From Xanthocytophaga agilis (GTDB lineage: Bacteria > Bacteroidota > Bacteroidia > Cytophagales > 172606-1): a DNA stretch of 64,000 nucleotides. The notes under the pieces were generated by a model. That model did no database searches. It was not told where the DNA came from and was given only the letters and a program-made list of their open reading frames with translations. Of this stretch, positions 11,301 to 18,576 are shown piece by piece. Numbering within the stretch: position 1 is the stretch's first letter; every line of letters begins with the position of its first letter. The position numbers and the translations under genes were made by a program. The DNA lies in contig NZ_JASJOU010000018.1 in the NCBI RefSeq assembly GCF_030068605.1, positions 147,236 to 211,235 of the forward strand, in the 5' to 3' direction.

Positions 11301-11702
11301 ACTTTCTTTCGTCTGATAATCCTGTACTACTCCTTCGATACTTCCATAGGAGATCTTAACAGGGACAGGTTTGGATACAATGACAATGTTAGTTCTAACT
11401 TGCTTAAAGGTTAGATCTGTTCCGGAGAGAAGAGTATTCAGTACCTGTTGTAGGGATTGATTACTAACCTGAATACTCACTTTTCGTTTACTATCCAGCT
11501 GTTGTACATTATAGGTGATATCTATGCCGCTGACTCGCTGGACCTGATCAAGTGCATCAGCTAGTGAAACAGCCGACAGACGAATGGATATTTTGCTGGA
11601 TAAAAGAGTTGAGTCTGTTTGAGCGTATACCCAGAGAGTGGTGAAAAAGTAACTGGTCAGAAAAAGAAAGAAGCTAAGTGTACTAAAGTAAATAGATCTC
11701 AT
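8397..11702 (-). CDS. FecA-type TonB-dependent outer-membrane receptor (STN + carboxypeptidase-like + plug/barrel)
   Basis: A 1101-residue outer-membrane receptor. Order: signal peptide (ending VYAQ); STN signalling domain at about residues 35-110 (LADALDQVQRVSGIDITYN...VLNTLLSGTDLTFKQ); a carboxypeptidase-regulatory-like beta-sandwich at about 120-200 (GVVQDYQTKESLPGCSVMIQNS); a plug at about 220-335 (NIVTGISNEQIARNLDRDGAEV, VLRGLDPRYTLTMLNDIPTP); then the beta-barrel, ending in an aromatic residue (GLMFAF). The STN domain means it should pass a ligand-binding signal to the FecR protein encoded upstream, as in FecA/FecR/FecI systems. Energised import of a siderophore, metal complex or sugar polymer is likely, but the ligand cannot be read from sequence. 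A hairpin-bearing gap separates it from fecR, so its level may be set separately. Confidence 0.92.
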   Translation of the reverse strand: MRSIYFSTLSFFLFLTSYFFTTLWVYAQTDSTLLSSKISIRLSAVSLADALDQVQRVSGIDITYNVQQLDSKRKVSIQVSNQSLQQVLNTLLSGTDLTFKQVRTNIVIVSKPVPVKISYGSIEGVVQDYQTKESLPGCSVMIQNSTKGASTDVEGRFRLDGVAEGVYSLIFSYVGYKQVIAEQIQVKANAVTRVNQNLVADNVLGEVVVKATVQLENSTEISVINEIKGANNIVTGISNEQIARNLDRDGAEVVRRATGVTLVQDRFVVLRGLDPRYTLTMLNDIPTPSAESDRRAFSFDMLNSSILDRVMVYKTASPEYPSDFAGGVVKVYTKNSANARQLQIQLSTQYRQGSSFTDYYTYKGGKTDWLGFDDGTRNMPNHVPSIKDFPVVGISDQSNAENARFARSFSNNWNLKNAHSNLDKRAVINYYTSWKMPRMGYVNSLSSITYTSTTNLNEIKRFFGYPQYNSEGISLLSYQEKPIELYNSQTTEQSHIQSVRLTAMQNFKWVFNDRHSIEFKNFFNQLSRDRVIVQDYRTSTNTVDNYVNYLDKTLYYNFRSRSLYTGTLSGENTLSKPWLTSVNWRFGYGHTSDKQPDLRSISFRRRDVLPGYEGESDPIGAYQFNIPSATIKVTDLNTHQYDDLAEDTYTGAIDLEKKFLSDAFIKAGFFIDHRTRTYSTRRFSYNGNTGVDTLLIATIKDLPFMANQFFDRRFFRNEGTGLQIHDNTGFTLAEGIGGNDGYEANNNQRAVYLAFNLPLFTKHLTLYGGVRAEWNHFSFPGTFSVVDGNSIIQVGVDQKKLYWLPSLNVSYAFTPKMQVRAAYGMTLNRPEFREVVPIQARDLDRNMDFIGNYTLTNAEIDNYDLRWEFYPGADELISIGAYYKTFKNPIEIYSIGNSGFQRDLFYYINTPKATGYGLELEVRKRLSFIPLPLFEYMAINANVTLLKTEIDISEQIRQDGNYDELRRPVRPLQGSSPYAINVNLYYDNTQSGTQISALYNVIGQRLTTVGNSFTAELYELPRHLVDLTVTQRINRYLRIRAGVQDILNQAFRIYRDRDRSRTYNPTHFSLSNSKEQIYVRDYLEEQYRPGSYFSLGLMFAF

Positions 11703-12055
11703 AAAGTATAGGTAGATTGTAAAGGTATTTAACCTGTAAATGAGCCTCTGACAGATTAAACAGGTCTGGCCTGAGGGCTTCTGATTTTTAATTGCGCTTT
11801 ACTTTTTCTATTTTCAGTCGCTTTTGGAAAGCAAAAAGCTCCCCTGAAGCACCTGTTGTATGTGCTTTTTATCCATTTCAGTAATGTTGCCAAACAATAA
11901 GGGAAGGATAGTAGTCACATTTCAGCTTCTACCAGGAATGCGTCAACATTCCTGGTATTTCTGAGCATGACCACTTTGGAATGCCCGCTAGGGTTTTGTA
12001 TTTGTTCTGTTGCACTCTAGCATAGGTGATTGGTTTTTAGTTGATGATCAGCTCT
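11703..12055. other. Intergenic region, fecR to TonB receptor
   Basis: These 353 bp contain no convincing frame. The only clear structure is the hairpin at 11931-11956. Promoter elements for the receptor gene probably lie between the hairpin and 11703 but could not be identified by eye. Confidence 0.6.
11931..11956 (-). terminator. Hairpin downstream of fecR
   Basis: ACCAGGAATG and CATTCCTGGT form perfect 10-bp arms around a 6-nt loop. It lies 99 bp past the fecR stop on the minus strand and could terminate or attenuate read-through into the TonB receptor gene. There is no clear T-tract. Confidence 0.5.
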
Positions 12056-13066
12056 TCAGCACCCTTTGCCTGATAGGATTACTTTTTTATTTTGCCTATT
12101 ATGTTCATAGTGAAAAGGTTTTGTCTGCTGCAGCACCTGTAAAATCTGCTCCAGGTGCATAGGCTTGAAGGTTGCCTTGAACACACACTGAGCCAGTTCG
12201 GGAGTTGCAAATACAATCTTCACATCATAATACCGCTCTAGTTCAGCGGCGATCTCTGCAAAGGTCAACTTATCAAAGACCAGCCGACCTTCTTTCCATC
12301 TGTTCTCAGCTACATTTAGCTCTGAGGTGATACTAGACTGCTGTGTATTTTTATGAAATATCAGTGACTGACTGGCTGTTAAAGTTGCCATTTTGTGAGA
12401 GGCACCTGCCAGACTCACCGCCACCTTTCCGGTAGCGACCGTAACAGTAGCTTTGGGATGATTCAGATAAGAACGCACAACAAAAGAAGTTCCCAGAACC
12501 TGTACCTGAAGTGTATCTGTATGAATGATAAAAGGTTTTTTCTTGTTATGGCTTACTTTAAAGAAGACTTCTCCTTCCATAAATACTTCCCGCTTGTTTT
12601 CCTGAAAAGATCGGGGAAAGCGTATTTTGCTTGCTGCACTAAGCCATAGTTGTGATCCATCTGGAAGGGTAACCTGTTTGCGTTCGCCACGCATGGTTTT
12701 AATTTCCATCATAGCCACAGAAGGTTTATGGGAAGCAGAGGCCCAGTACCAGACAAGCCCCAGCCAGCCTGCTCCCAGCACAATCAGCATAGAAGCTGCC
12801 AGCCGGAAAATTTGCTTGTAAGTAGGTCTGTAGTAGATAGGTATACTATCCGATTCAGCAAATTTTTCCTGTTGTAGCCTGCTTCTCAGTTTTTCCAGTC
12901 CGGTTGCAGTATCGTATTTTTGGGCAGAAGCTTGTTGCAGACTAATGCTAAGCTGATCAAATATAGCCTGATAAGCCGCATCAGTCGCCAGCCATTCTGC
13001 CAGTTGCCGGGCCTCCTCTTCTGAAGCCTTTCCCAATAAAACCCTGATCATTGATTCTTCCTGCAT
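12056..13066 (-). CDS. FecR-family anti-sigma factor
   Basis: A 336-residue inner-membrane regulator. The cytoplasmic N-terminus (EEEARQLAEWLATDAAYQAIFDQL) would hold the sigma factor. A single membrane helix lies at about residues 86-106 (AASMLIVLGAGWLGLVWYWA). The FecR sensor domain follows (MMEIKTMRGERKQVTLPDGSQLWLSA, FMEGEVFFKVSH, VLGTSFVVRSY), and a DUF4974 secretin-like tail at about 265-336 (RLVFDKLTFAEIAAELERYYDVKIVF). It is expected to relay the state of the TonB receptor to the ECF sigma encoded 101 bp upstream on the same strand. Length and domain order are ordinary for Bacteroidota FecR proteins. Confidence 0.92.
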   Translation of the reverse strand: MQEESMIRVLLGKASEEEARQLAEWLATDAAYQAIFDQLSISLQQASAQKYDTATGLEKLRSRLQQEKFAESDSIPIYYRPTYKQIFRLAASMLIVLGAGWLGLVWYWASASHKPSVAMMEIKTMRGERKQVTLPDGSQLWLSAASKIRFPRSFQENKREVFMEGEVFFKVSHNKKKPFIIHTDTLQVQVLGTSFVVRSYLNHPKATVTVATGKVAVSLAGASHKMATLTASQSLIFHKNTQQSSITSELNVAENRWKEGRLVFDKLTFAEIAAELERYYDVKIVFATPELAQCVFKATFKPMHLEQILQVLQQTKPFHYEHNRQNKKVILSGKGC

Positions 13067-13167
13067 AAAACTGTCTTTGATAAAACCTGGTGCTGTTTGG
13101 TATGATCAGAGACACGATTTACAGAAGAAAAGACTATTCTGACAGATTAAGTAATTGTTAACAATTC

Positions 13168-13779
13168 CTATAAAAACCTTTCATACAGATAACTTAGCTG
13201 ACCCAAATATCCCAATCCCAGTGTGCTTAGGCCAAACAAATAGGGAAGTTGTGCTTTCACAAAACGATAAGCAGTTTGTAACTGATTTTTTACAGTACTT
13301 TCTGATAAATTTAATTCTATTGCAATCTGAGATATACGTAAACCTTCTTTCCAGTTCAGTAGAAAGATGCGTCGGCGTTGCTTGGGTAGTCGTTCAATAA
13401 TCTGGTGCAGACCTTCTGCAAGTTCCTGTTCTTTGATTTGTTCATAGGGTGTAACCTGGGTGGAATGGCTTGCCTGTAGGCTTTTACTTAAAACAGTAAA
13501 TTTGATCTTCTTCTTTCGAATAGCATTTAAGGCTGCATTTCGGGCAGAAGCGTACAGATAAGCTTTCAGATTGATTGAAATAAGGAGCTCTTCACGTTTG
13601 TGCCACAGATTCACAAATACGTCTGAAACAATCTCCTCTGCTATGCTATCGTTTCTGACTATATAGGCAGTATAATCGCACAATGTTGCATAATATTTGA
13701 TGAATATCAGTTCCAGTGCCTTTTCATTTCCCTCCTTAAACATATCCACTAATAGCTGGTCAGTATCTACAGGTGTCAT
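13168..13779 (-). CDS. ECF RNA polymerase sigma factor (FecI-like)
   Basis: A 204-residue ECF sigma. Region 2 is clear (ALELIFIKYYATLCDYTAYIV, SIAEEIVSDVFVNLWHKRE), as is region 4 (LPKQRRRIFLLNWKEGLRISQIAIELNLSESTVKNQL in overlapping parts). A frame 50 codons longer upstream exists, but its extra residues do not resemble sigma factors. The start at the ATG read at 13779-13777 (MTPVDTDQLL) gives the usual length. It is followed by fecR and then the TonB receptor, so it should direct polymerase to the surface-receptor locus when FecR releases it. The hydrophobic tail after region 4 (YLFGLSTLGLGYLGQLSYLY) is slightly unusual. Confidence 0.92.
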   Translation of the reverse strand: MTPVDTDQLLVDMFKEGNEKALELIFIKYYATLCDYTAYIVRNDSIAEEIVSDVFVNLWHKREELLISINLKAYLYASARNAALNAIRKKKIKFTVLSKSLQASHSTQVTPYEQIKEQELAEGLHQIIERLPKQRRRIFLLNWKEGLRISQIAIELNLSESTVKNQLQTAYRFVKAQLPYLFGLSTLGLGYLGQLSYLYERFL

Positions 13780-14400
13780 AGGGTTTGAAATACAGATAGA
13801 AAAAAGTTTTGGTATGGTTAACTGAATGTTGCCACTGAAATTGGCGTTTCCGAAAAGTTGTCTTGTGACAGAAGAGTATATAAACTGTAGTTGGAATCTT
13901 GAGTTAAAATCAATTGTACAAAGTATCATTTATACAATTGATTGTTTCAGTATCCCTAAAAATGGCAGAATAATAAGGCGTTCTGCAGGATTGTTTTTAA
14001 ATCATTTCATTTGTTATACTTTCTATTTTATACGGAACTGATCTCAAAGATAGAGCAATGATATTTTTGAAGGTAATTTTGTCTGTTACCAAAAAATTAA
14101 ATTTATCTGTCTGATATTATTAAAAGAGGACAAAACCCAAGTGGTATGTAAATGTATTTTTTGTATTTTCTTTTATCCTCCCAAACTTTTGAGAAAAAAG
14201 ATGAATACAGCGAAAAAAATAAAGGAAGATTACTTCAATTGTGGAAGGGCATAATTGTGTTCAGGATTCATACCATTAATTATAATCCCGATGTAGTTGA
14301 GAAAGGATGGCTGGAAAAATGTTCAGCAAGCAAAGTGATCATGTTTCGAATTACTCTGGAAGTTACCAGAACTCTATTTACTTTACTTGCCTGTTTATAT
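13780..14400. other. Intergenic region upstream of the sigma gene
   Basis: AT-rich DNA of about 620 bp. It contains a plus-strand frame at 14152-14421 (89 codons) whose composition is low-complexity and matches no family I know. I judge it non-coding. The promoter of the sigma-fecR unit is expected near 13780-13930. Confidence 0.5.
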
Positions 14401-14488
14401 ATGAGATTCAGGAAGACATAGGTTGCAAGTGGTAGTTATAGGCAAAGTTATTCTTGGAAGTATGAGGTCGTCTCTCCCTGAATCTCAT
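14401..14488 (-). repeat. Inverted-repeat element E, copy 1
   Basis: ATGAGATTCAGG (14401-14412) and CCTGAATCTCAT (14477-14488) are perfect 12-bp arms. The middle (AGGTTGCAAGTGGTAGTTA) matches the middle of copy 3 at 31126 closely. The right arm lies inside the 3' end of the coiled-coil gene that stops at 14448, so the hairpin would span the end of that message. Confidence 0.6.
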
Positions 14489-14654
14489 TTTGATCTTTTA
14501 TCTGATCTCCGGTTTTGTTCTCTAGTGTGCGCTGAAGTTCTATGCGCACTTCGTTTTGTTCCTTATTGAGTTTATGAATGCTGGCAGACTTTGCAGCAAT
14601 CAATGTCTTTAAATGAACAATCTTATTTTGTATGTATACACTTTTTTTGTTCAT
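14448..14654 (-). CDS. Small coiled-coil protein, family member A
   Basis: A 68-residue, highly charged, helix-forming protein of unknown function. Residues 8-45 show heptad-like hydrophobic spacing (IQNKIVHLKTLI, SIHKLNKEQNEVRIELQRTLE). The signature QNxxRIELQRxLE with Q at residue 33 is shared with the proteins at 15634-15855 and 30709-30930, where the conserved Q falls at residues 33 and 34. That makes a real paralogous family far more likely than chance frames. The directional 29-bp element begins 56 bp before the ATG and points at this gene. The hairpin element E covers its 3' end. It could be an adaptor or regulator that binds another helix; no enzyme motif is visible. Confidence 0.65.
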   Translation of the reverse strand: MNKKSVYIQNKIVHLKTLIAAKSASIHKLNKEQNEVRIELQRTLENKTGDQIKDQNEIQGETTSYFQE

Positions 14655-14709
14655 AGTATGAATGACTACATTTCAAAGATGGCAATTAGAATGTATTTCT
14701 GAAAGAGCG

Positions 14710-14738
14710 TAAATACGCAATTTGAAAAATAAGTATTT
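14710..14738 (-). promoter_or_regulatory. Directional 29-bp element D, copy 1
   Basis: On the minus strand: AAATACTTATTTT, TCA, AATTGCGTATTTA (one of nine copies; consensus AAATACYTRTTTT-N3-AAWTGCGTATTTA). It points at coiled-coil gene A, whose ATG is 56 bp away. Confidence 0.6.
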
Positions 14739-15007
14739 ATACATTAACGACCTGATTATCAATCAAAATTACGCAATTGCTTGTACTATACCTGTCACAA
14801 TAAACGTCTGAGAGGTAGTATACCTTATTTTAAAGGAACTCAACAAGCAGATTTTGTAGCAAGCTGCGTTAATGCCTATAGATCAGTCGCAACGTGGTAA
14901 AGACTATGGCCGAAAAATTGGCAATGGCGTAATACAGGCTTTTTTAGTTCTTCAAGAACTTTAATAGTATCTGAACCCTCTAAAAATAATTGTAAACAAC
15001 CTCTAAA

Positions 15008-15404
15008 AGATGACCGGAGTGCAGGACACTGAGTAAAAATGACCGGAACCCCAGTCACTCAGAAGAGATATCCGAAGTATGGTCACTTTTCTAATTAAAG
15101 ACAAAGTGATCGGGCAACTATTTAGCAAGGCAAGTGACCATACTTCGGATCATTTTGCAAAATGACCGGAACTCTGTTCACTTTTTATTTTGACCGAAGT
15201 TCCAGTCATTTTTTGTTTTAACCGGAATACCAGTCGCTTTTCAGAAATATTCGATCTCTGTTCACTTTTGCCTTTGACCGGAAGTATGGTCACTTTAGAG
15301 AATGACTGAAACTCTGTTCAAACACGACAACTATTCGAATACCAGTCAAATTATCGGCTGACCATAGTTCCGGTCACCAACCTGTATGACCATACTTCTG
15401 GTCA
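15008..15404. repeat. Array of degenerate ~18-bp palindromic units (TGACCGGAA..GGTCA)
   Basis: About a dozen units of the type TGACCGGAAGTATGGTCA / TGACCGGAACTCTGTTCA / TGACCGAAGTTCCAGTCA sit at irregular 20-40-bp spacing in both orientations, usually followed by CTTTT. One unit is embedded in a longer piece (GGGCAACTATT, AGCAAGGCAAG) that recurs at 37130-37236. Such iterated ends are known as transposase-binding sites in IS21-family elements, but no transposase gene is present. They may be IS remnants or a dispersed repeat family. Confidence 0.65.
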
Positions 15405-15633
15405 GCAGACATACAAAACACTAAAGAAAACTCAGCTATACTATAGATCGTCAGGAGAAGATAATATGAAAGACAATATCTATAAAAGAAAAAAAGAAGC
15501 AGCCAAAGGCTTACTTCTTTTCAATCATAATCTATAGACAATAAGCAAGATGGTTACAAGGAGTTTACTATAACTATAAGGCACTATTTATATACAAGTC
15601 ACACACAAAGTACACTATTGCTCTTTTGAATCA

Positions 15634-15855
15634 CTAGTTTGTTTGTTCCGGTTTCATGACAGGTGCTTCCAAAGAAGACATCCAGTCAATGGATTCTCCC
15701 TGCATTTGCAATCTCTCAAGTTCAAGCAACCGCTGTAATTCTATACGGTTCTTATTTTGTGACACAACCATCGTCCGAATTTGCTCTTCCTGCCAGGATA
15801 GGACACATTGTAACTGATAAATCTTTTCACGAATAATATGAGAGTATCTATCCAT
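15634..15855 (-). CDS. Small coiled-coil protein, family member B
   Basis: A 73-residue relative of members A and C. The helical core REKIYQLQCVLSWQEEQIRTM is followed by the signature QNKNRIELQRLLELE, with the conserved Q at residue 33 exactly as in A. The tail (MSSLEAPVMKPEQTN) is not conserved. The start ATG at 15855-15853 aligns with those of the relatives. The directional 29-bp element ends 121 bp upstream, and a short palindrome (AGCTCC / GGAGCT, 15904-15923) lies between. Function unknown; coiled-coil pairing with itself or its paralogues is a reasonable guess. Confidence 0.65.
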   Translation of the reverse strand: MDRYSHIIREKIYQLQCVLSWQEEQIRTMVVSQNKNRIELQRLLELERLQMQGESIDWMSSLEAPVMKPEQTN

Positions 15856-15975
15856 AGCTTTAAAGTTTAGTAGTGGTTAACAAATAAAATACTTTTCCAC
15901 CCAAGCTCCAGTAAACAGGAGCTGATTGACAGGGAACTACAAATATTGATAAGCTTTGCAGAGAATAAAAGGTAT

Positions 15976-16004
15976 TAAATACGCATTTTGTAAAATAAGT
16001 ATTT
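15976..16004 (-). promoter_or_regulatory. Directional 29-bp element D, copy 2
   Basis: Minus strand: AAATACTTATTTT, ACA, AAATGCGTATTTA. It points at coiled-coil gene B. Confidence 0.6.
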
Positions 16005-16068
16005 AACGCAAGTCTTATGCAATAAATAGTAGACGGTATACCTTTTAGGATTAGTCAGAACTGACCTC

Positions 16069-16491
16069 TCACACATAGGTTGGTCGGGTAGTAATTGGCT
16101 GAAATGACTCAATGATTCGCTCCAGCGCTAAACATTCCCCTTTTGAGTGAGGTTTTACTACATACGCTTTCACTCCCATTCTATAACAGCGTAGTATCCA
16201 TTCTTCATTGCAATAATCTGCCAGACCTACAATGGGTACATATTTACACACAGAATTATTTCGAATGGCTACAATTTGTTGAAAGTTGTCTCTCAGCATC
16301 ATATCCACACTCCACAAAATCAGATCAGGCTGTATAGGTGCATAGCTAAGCCAGGCTAATGCCTGTTCATTTTCAGAAAGGGTAACAATCTGGCAATTGC
16401 TCAGAGATGTCTCCAGACAACAAGCCAGCTCCCAGCGGTAGTCAGCATTGTCTTCTATTAGTAGAATCTGCTGTGTTGGAATAGATATCAT
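16069..16491 (-). CDS. Single-domain receiver with lost phospho-acceptor (pseudo-receiver)
   Basis: A 140-residue CheY-like receiver with no output domain. The acidic pair (E13, D14 in LIEDNADY) and the conserved Lys (K113 in YVVKP) are present. The strand that normally carries the phosphorylated Asp reads DLILWSVDMML, so the acceptor position (residue 61) is Ser and an Asp appears two places later. It probably does not take phosphate in the normal way. It could be a phosphorylation-independent receiver, or use D63. I start at the ATG at 16491-16489 (MISIPTQQIL), because the 16 residues of the longer frame do not belong to the fold. A directional 29-bp element lies 72 bp upstream. Confidence 0.8.
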   Translation of the reverse strand: MISIPTQQILLIEDNADYRWELACCLETSLSNCQIVTLSENEQALAWLSYAPIQPDLILWSVDMMLRDNFQQIVAIRNNSVCKYVPIVGLADYCNEEWILRCYRMGVKAYVVKPHSKGECLALERIIESFQPITTRPTYV

Positions 16492-16562
16492 AAGCGTTAA
16501 AGAGGATAAATCTACATTGACGAAAACAAATTTGTACAATATCTATTGATATAGAAAGAGGG

Positions 16563-16591
16563 TAAATACCTATTTTGCAAAACATGTATTT
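16563..16591 (-). promoter_or_regulatory. Directional 29-bp element D, copy 3
   Basis: Minus strand: AAATACATGTTTT, GCA, AAATAGGTATTTA. It is the most divergent copy in the right half. It points at the receiver gene. Confidence 0.55.
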
Positions 16592-16907
16592 CACGCAGGG
16601 CTATGTAATTTCCCCATAAGGTCATCTACAGAAGGTATTGATAACTAATCCTTTAACAATTGCTAGATTTATTTTTTATCTAGTGTAGATACAGTACAAA
16701 AAGGCAGGAATTAAAAAAAGAGCCAGCAATCTGCCAGCTCCTTTTTACACTATACGTAAACTTATTTTTGTGGGTAGATCCGAACAAAAAATGGACCTGG
16801 TTGTTTAAAATACTTTTTATTCCTTACTACAAGCTATTGTAAATAGAAGAGACGAAAGAAGTTAATCTCCTAAAGAATAAAAAGCAGGCAGGTCACTCCT
16901 ATTGCTG
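16592..16907. other. Intergenic region
   Basis: No gene seen. At 16710-16746 an A-run, GAGC..GCTCC and a T-run form a weak hairpin that could terminate transcription in either direction. Confidence 0.4.
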
Positions 16908-17691
16908 TTATCTGGCACCTTTGTTAAGGAAGTTTTCGTTCATTGGTACAACAAAATCACTTTCTGTAGAGTCTGTTTTTAGTGTTGTGATTTCGCTAAT
17001 ATACTCACCATGTCCACCGTGGATTATTGCCAGTTGTGAGTTGGGAATTAATCGATGCATTTCAGCAGCGTGTTCAGGAGTAATTATATCTTTTTCTCCA
17101 GCTATAATTAGCGTTGGGGTTTTAATGGATTGGATTTGCTTATCAGGAATATCTTTAAAACCAACCATTCTTTTGGCATCTTTGTCGTGCATTATCTGTA
17201 AGCCCCCAGGGTCTGCTGCTACCTCTTTGTAGGCATCCTGCAGTAGTTGTGGCATATTTTCAAGCTGTGCTTGTTCCATAAAATTCCAAAATGCTGAAGG
17301 TACCCCATCACGCTTAGATAATGCTGAAACTGCAATCAGTGCGTTGACCCGTTCAGGATAACGAATGGCTATTTGTAATGCTGTGGTTCCACCATTGCTA
17401 AACCCAAAGATATTCTGCTTTTTCAATGTTTAGAATGGTTAAAAGTGTGGCTACATCGTCAGCCTCCTGTTCAAATGAAAGTTCGTTTTCTCTGTCGTTT
17501 GTTCGTCAATGAGCCTGTAGTTCTACCGCAATAAGCTTCCTGTATTGTGCAAGCAGAGGTATGATTCTTCCAAATGTTGTCTGAATAGTAGAGCCACCTC
17601 CATGAATTAATACAAGAGGTTTGCCTTCTCCATTTATTTCGTAATACATTTTTAGTCCGTTCACATAAGAATAATCACTTTTAAAAGTCAA
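16908..17691 (-). pseudogene. Broken alpha/beta hydrolase
   Basis: Read as one piece this is a complete alpha/beta hydrolase of about 260 residues. The N-terminus is MTFKSDYSYVNGLKMYYEI with the oxyanion motif LIHGGGST. The nucleophile elbow is GFSNGG, the acid AGEKDIITPEH, and the His HGGHGEY. Two lesions break it. An in-frame TGA follows LQAH at about 17506-17508, where a Gly codon is expected. A one-base insertion around 17411-17415 comes just before IFGFSNGG. Between them the reading RTNDRENELSFEQEADDVATLL continues the family without other damage. Two independent lesions argue for real decay rather than a single sequencing error, though the rest is well preserved, so inactivation may be recent. 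Confidence 0.8.
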
Positions 17692-18155
17692 ATGGTCAGT
17701 TTTGGTAGTTGTTATAAGATCAGGTGTTGCTACTAAAAAGGGTATAAAGGATGAATATCTGTAAGTTTGAATTCAAAGGGTTATTCATACTAAAGAAATT
17801 ATTCAAGACAGAAAAGAAAAAAGTCATCAGTTATAGAATAGTTAATAAGCAGAGTGAGGGATTTTATAGTCATACCGAAAAAGTTAGTGTAGAGATATGT
17901 AAACTTCGGGAAGTCTTCTTACGCATTGGAAACGCCTTATTACCAATGTATTATGGACTTTTCCTGTATATAACTAGATTAGATCGTGTTTCACCGTATA
18001 GTTGGTGAAATTATCCGGATAATGGCATTATTTTTTTCCTTTCAAGATGCACTAGGGTTAGAGTTGAGAATGAAAAAGCCAGACGACAGACAATGTGTCC
18101 GGCTTTTTCTTATCTGATTATGTATATATGTGTAAATAGTGAAATGTGAAAATGT
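17692..18155. other. Intergenic region
   Basis: A plus-strand frame of 85 codons (17751-18008) is Lys-rich without recognisable features and is not called as a gene. A terminator-like hairpin lies at 18073-18109. Confidence 0.45.
18073..18109. terminator. Bidirectional terminator-like hairpin
   Basis: AAAAAGCC-A-GAC pairs with GTC-C-GGCTTTTT, with A and T runs at the two ends. It could stop transcripts arriving from either side, just ahead of the gene at 18156. Confidence 0.6.
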
Positions 18156-18497
18156 ATGAATACATCCCATACTCCTCTTTCTACTACAGACAGCCAAAAG
18201 GCACTGGTAGCCATATTGGAAGAAATTGAGAAGCTGACTCCTTGTCTGGCAGATGCGCACGCTCCAATAGCATTGCGGTCTCTTATCTGGGTGGCTTGTG
18301 AGACAATTAGTGGATTTGCTTTGGCTCCGGATCAATCACTCACTTGTTTGGTGCGCAAACGATTGTGTACTGCTTTGGAAAATGCACAGGCGTTGATGGG
18401 AGAGCATGATGTCTGTCAGGAGAGATCTGTAGATGATCTGAGCCGGATCAGTGCAGAAGTGTATTTGTCTATTGACATGTATCGCCGGACAATTTAA
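18156..18497 (+). CDS. Small helical protein of unknown function (pair member 1)
   Basis: A 113-residue, Leu/Ala-rich protein without signal peptide or membrane segment. I do not recognise the family. Its C-terminal ~45 residues (CLVRKRLCTALENAQ..., DDLSRISAEVYLSIDMYRR) align almost without gaps to the predicted protein at 20093-20338 (CFDRLLIGLQQAQ..., YDLYDNSNQVYTVID). The pairs AQ, DL, VY and ID occur at the same spacing. That supports it as a true gene and suggests a small helical domain. The two genes flank the GAF-kinase gene, so a role as partner or regulator of that sensor is a possibility. It ends 79 bp before the convergent kinase gene. Confidence 0.6.
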   Translation: MNTSHTPLSTTDSQKALVAILEEIEKLTPCLADAHAPIALRSLIWVACETISGFALAPDQSLTCLVRKRLCTALENAQALMGEHDVCQERSVDDLSRISAEVYLSIDMYRRTI

Positions 18498-18576
18498 TCT
18501 TATTGCTTGTTTTAATTCAGGTGCGGTACAGGCATCAGTATATCCTGTTAAGTCAGATGGTTATGTTTGTCATGTA

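Larger units (their letters stand above)
14655..15633. other. Intergenic region with directional element and palindrome array
   Basis: Nearly 1 kb without a credible gene. It holds the 29-bp element (14710-14738) and the TGACCGG array (15008-15404). Short frames around 14820-14970 (for example a 31-codon plus-strand frame beginning MPIDQSQRGKDYGRK at 14873) might be mobile-element relics but match nothing I can name. Confidence 0.55.

Noticed and set aside
14152..14421. 89-codon plus-strand frame
   Set aside because: Low-complexity N-terminus, no family signal, no conserved neighbour, and its 3' end runs into inverted-repeat element E.
14820..14970. Short frames that might be transposase ends beside the palindrome array
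   Set aside because: None exceeds about 31 codons and no catalytic motif of a known transposase can be recognised, so I do not call an IS relic here.
17751..18008. 85-codon plus-strand frame
   Set aside because: Lys/Ile-rich random-looking translation between a pseudogene and a terminator; no supporting feature.
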